From NCBI RefSeq assembly GCF_039545035.1, contig NZ_BAABRO010000025.1, positions 26,426 through 90,425 of the forward strand: a DNA stretch of 64,000 nt, in the 5' to 3' direction. The DNA is from Novipirellula caenicola (GTDB lineage Bacteria; Planctomycetota; Planctomycetia; Pirellulales; Pirellulaceae). Numbering within the stretch: position 1 is the stretch's first letter; each line of letters opens with the position of its first letter. The notes beneath the pieces were generated by a model. It was given only the letters and a program-made list of their open reading frames with translations. It did not search any database and was not told the DNA's origin. The position numbers and the translations under genes are program-made. Shown piece by piece: positions 33,926 to 42,007 of this stretch.

Positions 33926-35227
33926 ATGACGATCGATCGCATCAAACTGAATCGCCGTAACGCAATCTCGTTGGCTGCGAGTGCCGCATGTTTGCCGTCG
34001 CTATCGGCCTACGCTGATGATTCGGTCTCACCGATGCCCCGTGGCAAGGCGGAGCATGTGATTTCGATCTGGCTGGGCGGCGGGATGGGGCAAATTGATA
34101 CCTTTGATCCCAAACGTCGCGGCGATCCGAAAACTAAAAAACCGGGCAGCTACTACGACGCGATTCCCACCGCAGTCCCAGACGTCGAGGTCTGCGAACA
34201 TATGCCGAGCTTGGCGACGTTGATGGACCGCGTCACGGCCGTTCGCACCGTTCACCACGATGTGATCGATGAACATGCCGCCGCGTCCAATCGCATGCAT
34301 ACCGGGCGGCCGGTCACCGGAACCGTGGTCTATCCGTCACTCGGTTCGATCGTTGCGAATCAGTTAGGCGCCGTCAGCGACGATGCACCCCCTTACGTTT
34401 TGATCGGCTATCCGAACGTCTCGCGAGGCCCCGGATTCTTGGGGGCATCGAGTGGTTACTTGTACTTGACCGATACGTCCAAAGGTCCCTCGGGTTTGTC
34501 ACATCCCTATGGAATCCATGCGGATCGCCAATCCCGTCGCGAGCAGTTTTTGGCGACCACGCGAAGTGCGGCACGTCAGCGTTTTGCAAACGATAAAAAG
34601 CTAGTCGATTACGACGATGCACTGTCGCAAACGTTGAAGCTAAGCGGTCCCGAGTTCAATCGCGTGTTTAAATTGCAGGAGGAATCCGATGACCTTCGCA
34701 ATCGTTATGGCGGCGAGTTTGGCCAGCGATGTTTGTTGGCGCGTCGTTTGGTTGAGCGAGGCGTACGTTTCATCGAAGTCTCGCACAATTTGAACTTCCT
34801 AAACGGGACCGGGTGGGATGTTCACAACGCGGGGATTTTGAACCAACACCAACTGATCCAAGAGTTGGATGTGGCGATGTCAACGTTGATCCGTGATCTG
34901 GAATCCCGCAAAATGCTCGATAAAACGCTGATCGTGATCACCAGCGAATTCGGTCGTCCGCCTCAATTTGATGGCGGCGGTGGACGAGGGCATCAAGGCA
35001 AAACGTTCACCTGTGTGCTGGCTGGCGGCGGTTTGAATCACTGCGGTGCCTACGGTGAAAGCGACGAGTTGTCGCAATCGATCGTCAAGGATCCTGTCAG
35101 CGTTCCCGACTTTTTTGCCACCATCCACGCGGCATTAGGCATCGACCCCAGCAAGTATCTGTACGACGGTGATCGCCCCGTTCCGGTCACGGACAACGGA
35201 ATTCCGATCGCCAAGCTGTTCGCTTAA
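33926..35227 (+). CDS. DUF1501 (sulfatase-like) secreted protein
   Basis: 433 aa. Tat-type signal [20 protein letters not shown] and AYA cleavage region. DUF1501 body: [113 protein letters not shown]. Relative to the 20574 paralogue the GRD-HWP part is replaced by GRG-HQG. Transcribed after the LamG-PSCyt1-DUF1549 gene with a 214-bp repeat-bearing spacer, so its mRNA may be separate. Function unknown. Confidence 0.88.
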   Translation: MTIDRIKLNRRNAISLAASAACLPSLSAYADDSVSPMPRGKAEHVISIWLGGGMGQIDTFDPKRRGDPKTKKPGSYYDAIPTAVPDVEVCEHMPSLATLMDRVTAVRTVHHDVIDEHAAASNRMHTGRPVTGTVVYPSLGSIVANQLGAVSDDAPPYVLIGYPNVSRGPGFLGASSGYLYLTDTSKGPSGLSHPYGIHADRQSRREQFLATTRSAARQRFANDKKLVDYDDALSQTLKLSGPEFNRVFKLQEESDDLRNRYGGEFGQRCLLARRLVERGVRFIEVSHNLNFLNGTGWDVHNAGILNQHQLIQELDVAMSTLIRDLESRKMLDKTLIVITSEFGRPPQFDGGGGRGHQGKTFTCVLAGGGLNHCGAYGESDELSQSIVKDPVSVPDFFATIHAALGIDPSKYLYDGDRPVPVTDNGIPIAKLFA

Positions 35228-35330
35228 GCCGGCGTCTACTTTCGCACGAACCGGACGCGGGCCCACGGCCGCACTGCTACCCAACGTGGATGGCACGAGG
35301 CAAGACGCCGCACCGTTTCGGCGCGATCCT

Positions 35331-36308
35331 TTATTTGCGTTCCTGAGTGATCGCGTTGGGTTTGATCACCGCGGAAGATCGAGGCAGCACCGGGGCATCG
35401 TTTCGCTGCTGCGGTGGGACAACGACACCACAGCTGACAACGAACTGGATCGCTTCATCGATGGTCAAATCCAAGTCGATTGCTTCGCTGCGTTTCACCG
35501 TCACGGTAAATCCGGTCATCGGCATCGGACTGGTGGGCATCAACACGCTGAGCATCGGTTCGCCAGTGGCCAGCGAAATTTCTTTCATGCTATTGCCAGT
35601 GACGAAGCCGAGCGACCAGATGCCTTTTCGCGGGTACTCGATGGCCACCACGCGATTGAATTCGATCTCGCGTTCGCTAAAGGCAAAATCGGTCACCTGT
35701 TTGACGCTGCCGTAGACCTTGTTGACGATTGGGATTCGCAAGATCGCTGCATCAAACGAGCGAACGAACCAATGCCCCAATCCAAAGGTGAACAAGCGTC
35801 CGACAAAGTACAGGATGGTCAGAAAGACGATCAGGAACACAGGAACCACGATCGAGCGTGGCATGTAGACGACTTCGACATAGCGGTGCCAAAACGCATT
35901 CGCGCTCGCCGGCGCGGCGGTGTACGGGCCAAAGCGATCGGCGTTTTCATTGACGACTTTGACGACGTACTCGGGCAAGAAGCGTCGACCGGTAGGATCG
36001 GGAACGTAACGCTCGCCTTTGTATGAAAATCCATCCAAGCGTCGCGCACCGGTTGCGGTCGCTCCTTGAGGGACTTGAGAGAAGGTCTTGCTGTGGCTAA
36101 CGCCTTTGACAATTGCCGATCGAATGCTCGATTCAATAGGACCAAGCACGTAGCTTTCAATCGTGCTCCAGGCCCAAATGAGTACCGCAATCGTCAACAG
36201 CGGAGGAAGCACGACGCCGAGTCCACGAAGGACGGCACGGCGGAATCCTCCCGCACGAGTCGGCTTGAACGTTTCGATGGTGTCCGATTCAGAGTCAGTG
36301 GGATGCAT
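35331..36308 (-). CDS. DUF502 family membrane protein
   Basis: 325 aa. N-terminal cytoplasmic stretch, then two transmembrane helices: VLPPLLTIAVLIWAWSTIES and VVPVFLIVFLTILYFVGRLF, the latter followed by the family signature (VRSFDAAILRIPIVNKVYGS, VKQVTDFAF, VVAIEYPRKGIWSLGFVTG, VLMPTSPMPMTGFTVTVKRS). An insertion of about 90 residues (ARRLDGFSYKGERYVPDPTG...) between the two helices is longer than in most family members. Role of DUF502 proteins is not known. The gene starts about 110 bp from comF on the same strand. Confidence 0.85.
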   Translation of the reverse strand: MHPTDSESDTIETFKPTRAGGFRRAVLRGLGVVLPPLLTIAVLIWAWSTIESYVLGPIESSIRSAIVKGVSHSKTFSQVPQGATATGARRLDGFSYKGERYVPDPTGRRFLPEYVVKVVNENADRFGPYTAAPASANAFWHRYVEVVYMPRSIVVPVFLIVFLTILYFVGRLFTFGLGHWFVRSFDAAILRIPIVNKVYGSVKQVTDFAFSEREIEFNRVVAIEYPRKGIWSLGFVTGNSMKEISLATGEPMLSVLMPTSPMPMTGFTVTVKRSEAIDLDLTIDEAIQFVVSCGVVVPPQQRNDAPVLPRSSAVIKPNAITQERK

Positions 36309-36420
36309 ACGGGTCGATAGTTATGGGGGCCGACGCGATCGTCGGGGATAGTTAAGTGGGTTGTAACTGAAATCGTGGCTCCCGCGAACGGGAAAAAACA
36401 TCGCACGGCGAACGGGGGCA

Positions 36421-37311
36421 TCACTCCGCGCGGACGGCGCGGGCAACCACCCCGACCGTCACTTTGGGGGCTCCGCCCTGATGTAGTACTCCGGACACCT
36501 CGTTGGACGTGGCGCCAGTGGTGAAAACATCATCGACCAATAAAATATGCTGATTCGTCAGATCTGGCGACCGGAGCACCCCGTATCGTTTTCGGATTTC
36601 GAACGCATCACGAACATTGTCAACGCGTTCTTCGTTCTCTAGCCAAGCCTGTTTTGCGATCTGGCGTGACGCCCGCAGCAGCGGAACACAGGGAATACCA
36701 AGTGTCGAAGCAGCGGCAGCCGCGATCGTGCGAACGCCAATCCCGCCGCGTGACCATTGGCGGGTGAAGTACGAGGGGACAAACGTGACCAGCGTCGGCG
36801 GGTCGTCGGCCAATTGAACGGCCAGCACGTCGCCCAGTCGCCGGCCGAGTGCGTCGGCCAACGGTGATTGGCTGACGTATTTGGCCGCCACCACCGCGTC
36901 ACACACCAGCCCGTGGTACCGCCACATCGCCACCACGCGGTCAAATTGGAACGTTTTTTCCTTGCATTGCGGGCATCGCTGCGAACCGGTGGCGTGGGGC
37001 TCCGAATCGGCGCCCGCGGTCTCAGGCTCGGCAAATTCCAAGTTTTCGATCAACTCTGCCTGTCGTGCTTGGCGGCCTAGCGGAAATCCACAGTGGCGGC
37101 ATCCGCTTCTCATTTCGGCCTCGGATACGGTAAGCCCTGATAAACACGATTGGCAAAAGTCATGCTGCGGAAGCACCAGCCGACTGCACAGCCGGCATGC
37201 GGGGGGGAAGGCAAGGTCGAGAATCGCGTTTTTCGCAGAAACCGCCCCCGTGCGGACGGCGTCGCCCACGAGACGGAATTTTGTGATCGTTCCGGCCAGC
37301 AATGTCGACAT
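36421..37311 (-). CDS. ComF family phosphoribosyltransferase-like protein
   Basis: 296 aa, longer than typical ComF (about 230) because of an Ala/Glu-rich insert. N-terminal zinc-ribbon-like cysteines: C39/C42 (CRLC), C53/C56 (CQSC), C71/C74 (CRHC) and a CPQC pair near 112. The C-terminal part is a type I PRTase with the PRPP loop ILLVDDVFTTGAT (about 256-268). Family members support DNA uptake in competent bacteria and may help replication restart elsewhere. Ends right next to the DUF502 start; possible two-gene transcript. Confidence 0.85.
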   Translation of the reverse strand: MSTLLAGTITKFRLVGDAVRTGAVSAKNAILDLAFPPACRLCSRLVLPQHDFCQSCLSGLTVSEAEMRSGCRHCGFPLGRQARQAELIENLEFAEPETAGADSEPHATGSQRCPQCKEKTFQFDRVVAMWRYHGLVCDAVVAAKYVSQSPLADALGRRLGDVLAVQLADDPPTLVTFVPSYFTRQWSRGGIGVRTIAAAAASTLGIPCVPLLRASRQIAKQAWLENEERVDNVRDAFEIRKRYGVLRSPDLTNQHILLVDDVFTTGATSNEVSGVLHQGGAPKVTVGVVARAVRAE

Positions 37312-37433
37312 TTTGGCATCGCTAAAAGTTTTTAGGAAAATCCATCTTTTTTGATTTTACCCCTGAACCTGTGGTCGATGTCGATGTCTAAGTCATCGTT
37401 ACCACGGACAAGATCCGAGTGGCCGGGGATTTT

Positions 37434-37670
37434 CTAACTGGATTTCCCGCCTCGGTGAAGGTATTGTTCAGCTAGGTAATGGTTGGCAGAAAGTTCTGCT
37501 GACTCATCGTTCTGTTTTTTTCCTTTGCTCCGCCGCCGCACCTGCAAGGTGCCGGGAGGATTCAAATGCGTATCGAATCGATCACTGCAATCGTCACACG
37601 TTTCTTCGTCGTCAACGAAGTCCGTGAGATCCGTAGCGCCGTATCGACCGTCGTCGCGTTTGCCCTCCAT
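37434..37670 (-). CDS. Small acidic hypothetical protein (78 aa)
   Basis: MEGKRDDGRYGATDLTDFVD then DEETCDDCSDRFDTHLNPPG, followed by a basic KGKKQ stretch. Reads like a real small soluble protein (CxxC, acidic front, mixed codons), but there is no clear Shine-Dalgarno. It is overlapped on the plus strand by a 110-codon frame (37566-37898) with a strong GGGAGGA site. Only one of the two is likely genuine; I favour this one for its composition. Confidence 0.35.
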   Translation of the reverse strand: MEGKRDDGRYGATDLTDFVDDEETCDDCSDRFDTHLNPPGTLQVRRRSKGKKQNDESAELSANHYLAEQYLHRGGKSS

Positions 37671-37898
37671 TCATGGCTAGGGCGGATGCTTCTGGGGATG
37701 TCGTGTTGCACGGGTACCCGCGCGTTGACGTCCACATCCACGTTATCGCTGAGTGAGCTCAGTCTTAACGATTTGATGTGGAATGCCAGCAAACGTGGGC
37801 TTAAACCCGGTAATCCGCTAGGCCAAATGCAATTGGCCGTCGCGGCGGATTATCCGGCCCATGCGGCGGATTATCCGGCCGGTATTGGCAGAGGCTAA
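37566..37898 (+). CDS. Possible small protein with a strong Shine-Dalgarno (110 aa)
   Basis: ATG at 37566 has GGGAGGA at 37554-37560, a near-ideal ribosome site. The translated protein (MRIESITAIVTRFFVVNEVR...) has no recognisable fold, is rich in Ser/Thr/Leu, and ends in a 21-bp tandem repeat (AADYPAHAADYPAG). Overlaps the minus-strand ORF at 37434. Reported as an alternative; likely not both exist. Confidence 0.25.
   Translation: MRIESITAIVTRFFVVNEVREIRSAVSTVVAFALHSWLGRMLLGMSCCTGTRALTSTSTLSLSELSLNDLMWNASKRGLKPGNPLGQMQLAVAADYPAHAADYPAGIGRG
37842..37882. repeat. 21-bp tandem repeat
   Basis: GCGGCGGATTATCCGGCC occurs at 37842 and 37863, exact period 21. The rest of the 37312-38269 region (958 bp between comF and the sigma factor) holds only the two opposing small frames listed above; 37900-38230 shows nothing recognisable. 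Confidence 0.6.
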
Positions 37899-38269
37899 GC
37901 CTCGCGTTGCATACCCGGTCAACGCCCCGATGGAAGTCCACGGCAACGCCGTCGGCATTCGAGGTTTTGACCGCCAAAGCTGGAAACACCTCCGCGTCGT
38001 CACGTGTGTCGCCAAATTCCTTGTTGCGAATTTGTTCGATTCACCAAGCGATCCGGCGATTGTTTCCCATGTTTGACTAAGGAAATTTGAGCGTTTTCGT
38101 TCTGTTCTTTGATCAAACGCCCCAGAACCGAATCAAACCTTGGCATTGATGCATCCCGGTCCGTGGTCATTTCCACACGACACGGAGGTTGCAGAGCCAC
38201 AACCACCTTTCCTCTGCGATGAGATTGCATCGCTGCCGTGCGTGGTTGATTTTCGGAAGGACCGAAAAC

Positions 38270-38869
38270 ATGAACATCACTGAAAATAGCTTCCTCGACT
38301 TAAACACCTCTCTCAGCACGGCGACCGTCGCCGAACTCGTTCTGGCCGTCCAAAACGGTGACCAAGATGCCTTTGGCGAATTGTTCGAGCGATACCGAGG
38401 CGGAATCGTCGCCCTGGCAATGCGACGCGTCCGCAACGCTGATGAGGCCGAAGAACTCGCACAGGATGTCTTTATCCAAGCGATGCAAAAGATCGATCAA
38501 TTGCGAGTGCCCGAGGCGTTCGGGGGTTGGTTGCGACGAATCGTGCATCGCATGGCGATCAATCGTATGACGCGAAACCGAACCGCGATCGCTTGCGATC
38601 CCGAAACGCTCGAAGCAACCTGCTTCGCCGTCGGGACGCCCGATTCGTTTGCCGAGGATCGTGAGCAAGCCGCCGTGGTTCGCGACAGCATCGATCGTTT
38701 GGGCGATTTGGATCAGCAAACGCTGAAGGCGTTTTACTTGCACAGCAAGTCGTTGATCGAAATGAGTGACGAATTCGACGCTCCCGTCGGAACGATCAAG
38801 CGTCGTTTGCACGTCGCCCGAAAGCGACTGCAAAAACAAATGGAAGACGGTGTGCTGCAGGCCGTTTAA
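38270..38869 (+). CDS. ECF-type RNA polymerase sigma factor
   Basis: 199 aa from the ATG at 38270 (AAGGA upstream). Region 2: VQNGDQDAFGELFERYRGGI, VALAMRRVRNADEAEELAQD, VFIQAMQKIDQLRVPEAFGG, WLRRIVHRMAINRM. Region 4: LGDLDQQTLKAFYLHSKSLI, EMSDEFDAPVGTIKRRLHVA. These are the standard two domains of an extracytoplasmic function sigma factor. No anti-sigma gene is adjacent, which is unusual for the class but common in planctomycetes. A terminator follows at 38911, so it is monocistronic. Confidence 0.9.
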   Translation: MNITENSFLDLNTSLSTATVAELVLAVQNGDQDAFGELFERYRGGIVALAMRRVRNADEAEELAQDVFIQAMQKIDQLRVPEAFGGWLRRIVHRMAINRMTRNRTAIACDPETLEATCFAVGTPDSFAEDREQAAVVRDSIDRLGDLDQQTLKAFYLHSKSLIEMSDEFDAPVGTIKRRLHVARKRLQKQMEDGVLQAV

Positions 38870-38910
38870 ACGGACTAACGACCGAGCATCTCCAGGCCGA
38901 TCGAACGTCG

Positions 38911-38956
38911 AGCGGCTGGAATCACTTGATAAGTGGTTTCGGCCGCTTTTTTTTTT
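38911..38956 (+). terminator. Intrinsic terminator after the sigma factor gene
   Basis: AGCGGCTGGAATCACTT pairs with AAGTGGTTTCGGCCGCT (a few G-T pairs) around a GATA loop, followed by ten T. Strong rho-independent terminator, 42 bp after the stop codon. Confidence 0.85.
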
Positions 38957-39206
38957 GAAATGTCCCACGTCGCCAATAACGGACGACTAATCTCCCTTCG
39001 CGTTAGCGAAATGGAGGGTCCTGGGACGAATCGACGGCGATCCTCCCTCCGTCCTGCGATAACCCCCGCACTTTGGCTGTTTCTTTTTCGCTTTACCGGT
39101 TGCGAATAATCAGGCGAACAACTAAATTCCCTCTTGTTGCGATTGATTCTCAATACCAAGTCACCGGCATTCGCTAATGAATAGCCACTCATCCGGAGAA
39201 AAACAT

Positions 39207-40223
39207 ATGGCCAAAGGTGCCCCTCGTCACTTTGGATTTACGCTCGTTGAATTGCTGGTCGTGATCGCGATCATCGGCGTTTTAGTCGGACTCTTGTTGC
39301 CAGCCGTCCAAGCGGCTCGCGAAGCAGCTCGCCGCATGAGCTGCAGCAATAATTTGAAGCAGATCGGTTTGGCGGTTCACAATTATGAATCTGCCACTAA
39401 ATCGCTGCCGGCAGCTTGGTCTCCTTCGGCGACGACCGGTGACGGCTGGTCGACTCAAGCTCGCATCCTGCCCTACATCGAAGCCATTTCGCTTGCTTCG
39501 GCCATCGATTTTGGTGCGGGGTATGGTGCAGCAACGCTTCAAGTTGATGGCGTGGCGGTTCCAATCTCGAGCTACCGCGTGCCAACTTACCTGTGCCCAA
39601 GTGAGCCAAATGACACGCAGCGTCTCGGCACCAGTGGCCCCGAGCACTACCCACTGAACTACGGCTACAACGGTGGCGTTTGGTTTACTTACAACCCCAA
39701 CGACAATACGGTTGGCGAGGGATCGTTCGCAGCCAATCGCTATTTGAAATTCCGTGACTGCTTGGATGGTCTGAGCAACACCTTGGCATTTTCCGAAGTC
39801 AAGGCTTGGACACCTTACTATCGCGACCTTTCCCAAACCGGCGATATCGCCAAGCCAACGCAGACAAGCGAAATCTGTACCCTTGCTGGTTCGTTCAAAA
39901 CCGACACCGGGCACACCGAATGGGTTGACGGTCGGGTTCATCAAAGCGGATTCACGACGACGTTCTCGCCCAACAAGAAAGTGCTTTGCACCGTAAGTGG
40001 CATTGAATACGACGTTGACTTTACGAACTTTCGTGAAGGCAAGACCGCGACGGCACCGATTCCAAAAACCTTCGCTGCGGTCACCTCGCGAAGCTACCAC
40101 GTAGGCGGGGTGAACGCTTGTTTGATGGACGGTTCGGTCCGCTTTGTAACGGATTCGATTGATCTCGAACTGTGGCAAGGCTTGTCCACACGAGCGGGTC
40201 GTGAAGTCGTTGCGGTACCATAA
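39207..40223 (+). CDS. DUF1559 pseudopilin-like protein
   Basis: 338 aa from the ATG at 39207 (GGAG eight bases upstream). N-terminus APRHFGFTLVELLVVIAIIG is the prepilin signature with the cleavage Gly before Phe, then VQAAREAARRMSCSNNLKQI and GLAVHNYESATKSLPAAWS. The DUF1559 domain shows ILPYIEAISLASAIDFGAG, RVPTYLCPSEPND, FRDCLDGLSNTLAFSEVKAW and the C-terminal YHVGGVNACLMDGSVRFVTD. Same family as the 27639 gene but a different subtype; they share little outside the N-terminal helix and the C-terminal motif. Monocistronic, ended by a bidirectional terminator. Confidence 0.9.
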   Translation: MAKGAPRHFGFTLVELLVVIAIIGVLVGLLLPAVQAAREAARRMSCSNNLKQIGLAVHNYESATKSLPAAWSPSATTGDGWSTQARILPYIEAISLASAIDFGAGYGAATLQVDGVAVPISSYRVPTYLCPSEPNDTQRLGTSGPEHYPLNYGYNGGVWFTYNPNDNTVGEGSFAANRYLKFRDCLDGLSNTLAFSEVKAWTPYYRDLSQTGDIAKPTQTSEICTLAGSFKTDTGHTEWVDGRVHQSGFTTTFSPNKKVLCTVSGIEYDVDFTNFREGKTATAPIPKTFAAVTSRSYHVGGVNACLMDGSVRFVTDSIDLELWQGLSTRAGREVVAVP

Positions 40224-40254
40224 AGCCACTGCAACCCAATTTATCACTGCAAAC

Positions 40255-40294
40255 AAAAAACGCCCTGAGGAAGCCTTCCTCAGGGCGTTTTTTA
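40255..40294. terminator. Bidirectional intrinsic terminator
   Basis: AAAACGCCCTGAGGAAG and CTTCCTCAGGGCGTTTT form a long perfect stem with almost no loop, flanked by A- and T-runs. It serves the DUF1559 gene on the plus strand and the PQQ-propeller gene on the minus strand. Confidence 0.9.
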
Positions 40295-40326
40295 TTGGTT
40301 TTGCATGAACGACGTGGCTCAACGCG

Positions 40327-41685
40327 TTACTTTGCTTTGCCCGACACACGATACAGGTAATCGTGGGTGCGAATCAGCAGCGAATCGCCTGCCGGCACGG
40401 GGCTGGCGACGGTAAAGGGTTCGTTGTCGGCGAGTTCATTGGTGGCAACGAGAGCAGGATTTTCGCCGTCCAGCGGTCCGACCACAAAGACCACGGCGTC
40501 TTCTTGTGTGACGTACAGATGGTTTCCGGCAACAAGCGGCGAGCTGCTGTAGCCTTGACGCGACTTGGGCAGCTGGACTTGCCATTTGACTTTTCCGGTT
40601 TCGATATCCAAACAGCTCACTTGGCCGCGGTTGGCTTTGCCGTCACCGATCAGATAGAGCTTGCCATTTTGGGCAGCGGGCGTAGGAACGTCGCTGCCAA
40701 GGTCGTCGCGGAACCAAACGATGGCGTCGTCGCCTTTACCCTCGACCAGCATCTTCATGTTGACGGCGGTGAGCGTTGCGCCACGAGCATAGGGGCAAAC
40801 GATGATTTCGCCCAAAGCCACTGGCGAGGAGATTGAGCGAAAGAATTTTTCGCCATCCGGATTGAATCCGCCCAAAATACCGACTTGCTTTCCATCTGCG
40901 GCGTTGTGAAGTGTCAAATGGTCGGCGCCCATCACGGCGATCATCGGTTTGCCATCGACCGTGACGTTCAGCGGCGTAGCATAGCTTTGCGCCGCTTCCT
41001 CGGGTGCATCAAGCATTCGTTCGGTCCACCAAAGCTCGTCCCCGGTCGATTTATCAATCGCGACCACATAGCTGGGACCACTTTGCATGACAGCGATGAT
41101 GATCGCGTTGTCGGTCAACAGAGGCGAGGTGCCTAGATCCCACCACAGCGTGTCTTCGCCATACTTTTCTTGCAGATTAAGCTGCCATTTCACGTTGCCA
41201 TCGGTATCAACACAAGCAAGGTCACCACTGCGATAGTACGCATAGACATGTTCTCCATCGGTCACGGCCGATGGGTTGCTGCCGCTGCCTTTGCGATGTT
41301 TGTTGCCACGATCGTTTCCCAGCGGGACAGCCCAGCTGGTTTTTCCCGTCTCGAGATCGATAGCGGCCAAGTGGTTCTGGTCATCCGCGCCGTAGGTCAA
41401 ATAGGCATGCGAGCCGGCGATGACCGGGGTGCTGCCACCGGATCCTGGCAATTTGACCTTCCAATCGACCCCCTTGGATTCGCTCCATTGGGTCGGGAAG
41501 TCATCTCCCGAGGCCACTCCGTTTTGATTGCCCCCTCGCCACTGGGGCCACAGTTCGTCCGCCACACAGGGTGTGGGCGTTGCCGTGCCTAGCGGGCCAA
41601 GAATGGCAAAACCAGGGCCGACCAGCGAGGCGGCGGTCAACGAGGCCGCAGTGAAGGTGCGGCGAATCACAGAAAGCTTTCGCAT
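40327..41685 (-). CDS. PQQ-type beta-propeller secreted protein
   Basis: 452 aa from the ATG at 41685 (MRKLSVIRRTFTAASLTAAS); upstream in-frame sequence is not conserved. Signal peptide to about residue 43, then DELWPQWRGGNQNGVASGDD, the usual opening of planctomycete PQQ propellers (WPQ-RG-NxxG). Repeated propeller blades are visible: LAAIDLETGKTSWAV, DGEHVYAYYRSGDLACVDTD, SYVVAIDKSTGDELWW, SCLDIETGKVKWQVQL, VYVTQ-like strands. No catalytic residues of PQQ dehydrogenases seen; many of these bind no cofactor. Probably a periplasmic protein-interaction or sensor module. Confidence 0.85.
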   Translation of the reverse strand: MRKLSVIRRTFTAASLTAASLVGPGFAILGPLGTATPTPCVADELWPQWRGGNQNGVASGDDFPTQWSESKGVDWKVKLPGSGGSTPVIAGSHAYLTYGADDQNHLAAIDLETGKTSWAVPLGNDRGNKHRKGSGSNPSAVTDGEHVYAYYRSGDLACVDTDGNVKWQLNLQEKYGEDTLWWDLGTSPLLTDNAIIIAVMQSGPSYVVAIDKSTGDELWWTERMLDAPEEAAQSYATPLNVTVDGKPMIAVMGADHLTLHNAADGKQVGILGGFNPDGEKFFRSISSPVALGEIIVCPYARGATLTAVNMKMLVEGKGDDAIVWFRDDLGSDVPTPAAQNGKLYLIGDGKANRGQVSCLDIETGKVKWQVQLPKSRQGYSSSPLVAGNHLYVTQEDAVVFVVGPLDGENPALVATNELADNEPFTVASPVPAGDSLLIRTHDYLYRVSGKAK

Positions 41686-42007
41686 AACGGAATTCACTTT
41701 AAAATGGGTGGGGTGAGAATGGCAGATGAGATGTCGGTCCGACGCAAAAACGTGTTTCGACAAGGCATCTGTGAAATCAAACGCAGAGGGCGATGTTGGG
41801 ATCTGTACAACATACGCAATGCGACGGCGGGAAACAGGGTGACAAAAATCTTTTGATTCAGCCAAAAACGCCTAGAATACCCATCGGTCGCAGGCTGGCT
41901 TGGGTAAAATTTTAACCGTATCGGTGCGTCGCGTGTCGTGACAGGGGCGGCGAATTTAGGCACTGAAAAAATGCATTTTTCCATTTAAAAAATAGACGCG
42001 TCTCTTC
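41686..42007. other. Divergent promoter region
   Basis: 322 bp between the PQQ-propeller gene (minus) and the TPR-like gene (plus). A-rich near 41980. I do not see defined promoter boxes, repeats or an RNA gene. Confidence 0.4.

Noticed and set aside
39282..40349. 355-codon minus-strand ORF
   Set aside because: Antisense to DUF1559, passes through the terminator hairpin, which a real gene would not do.
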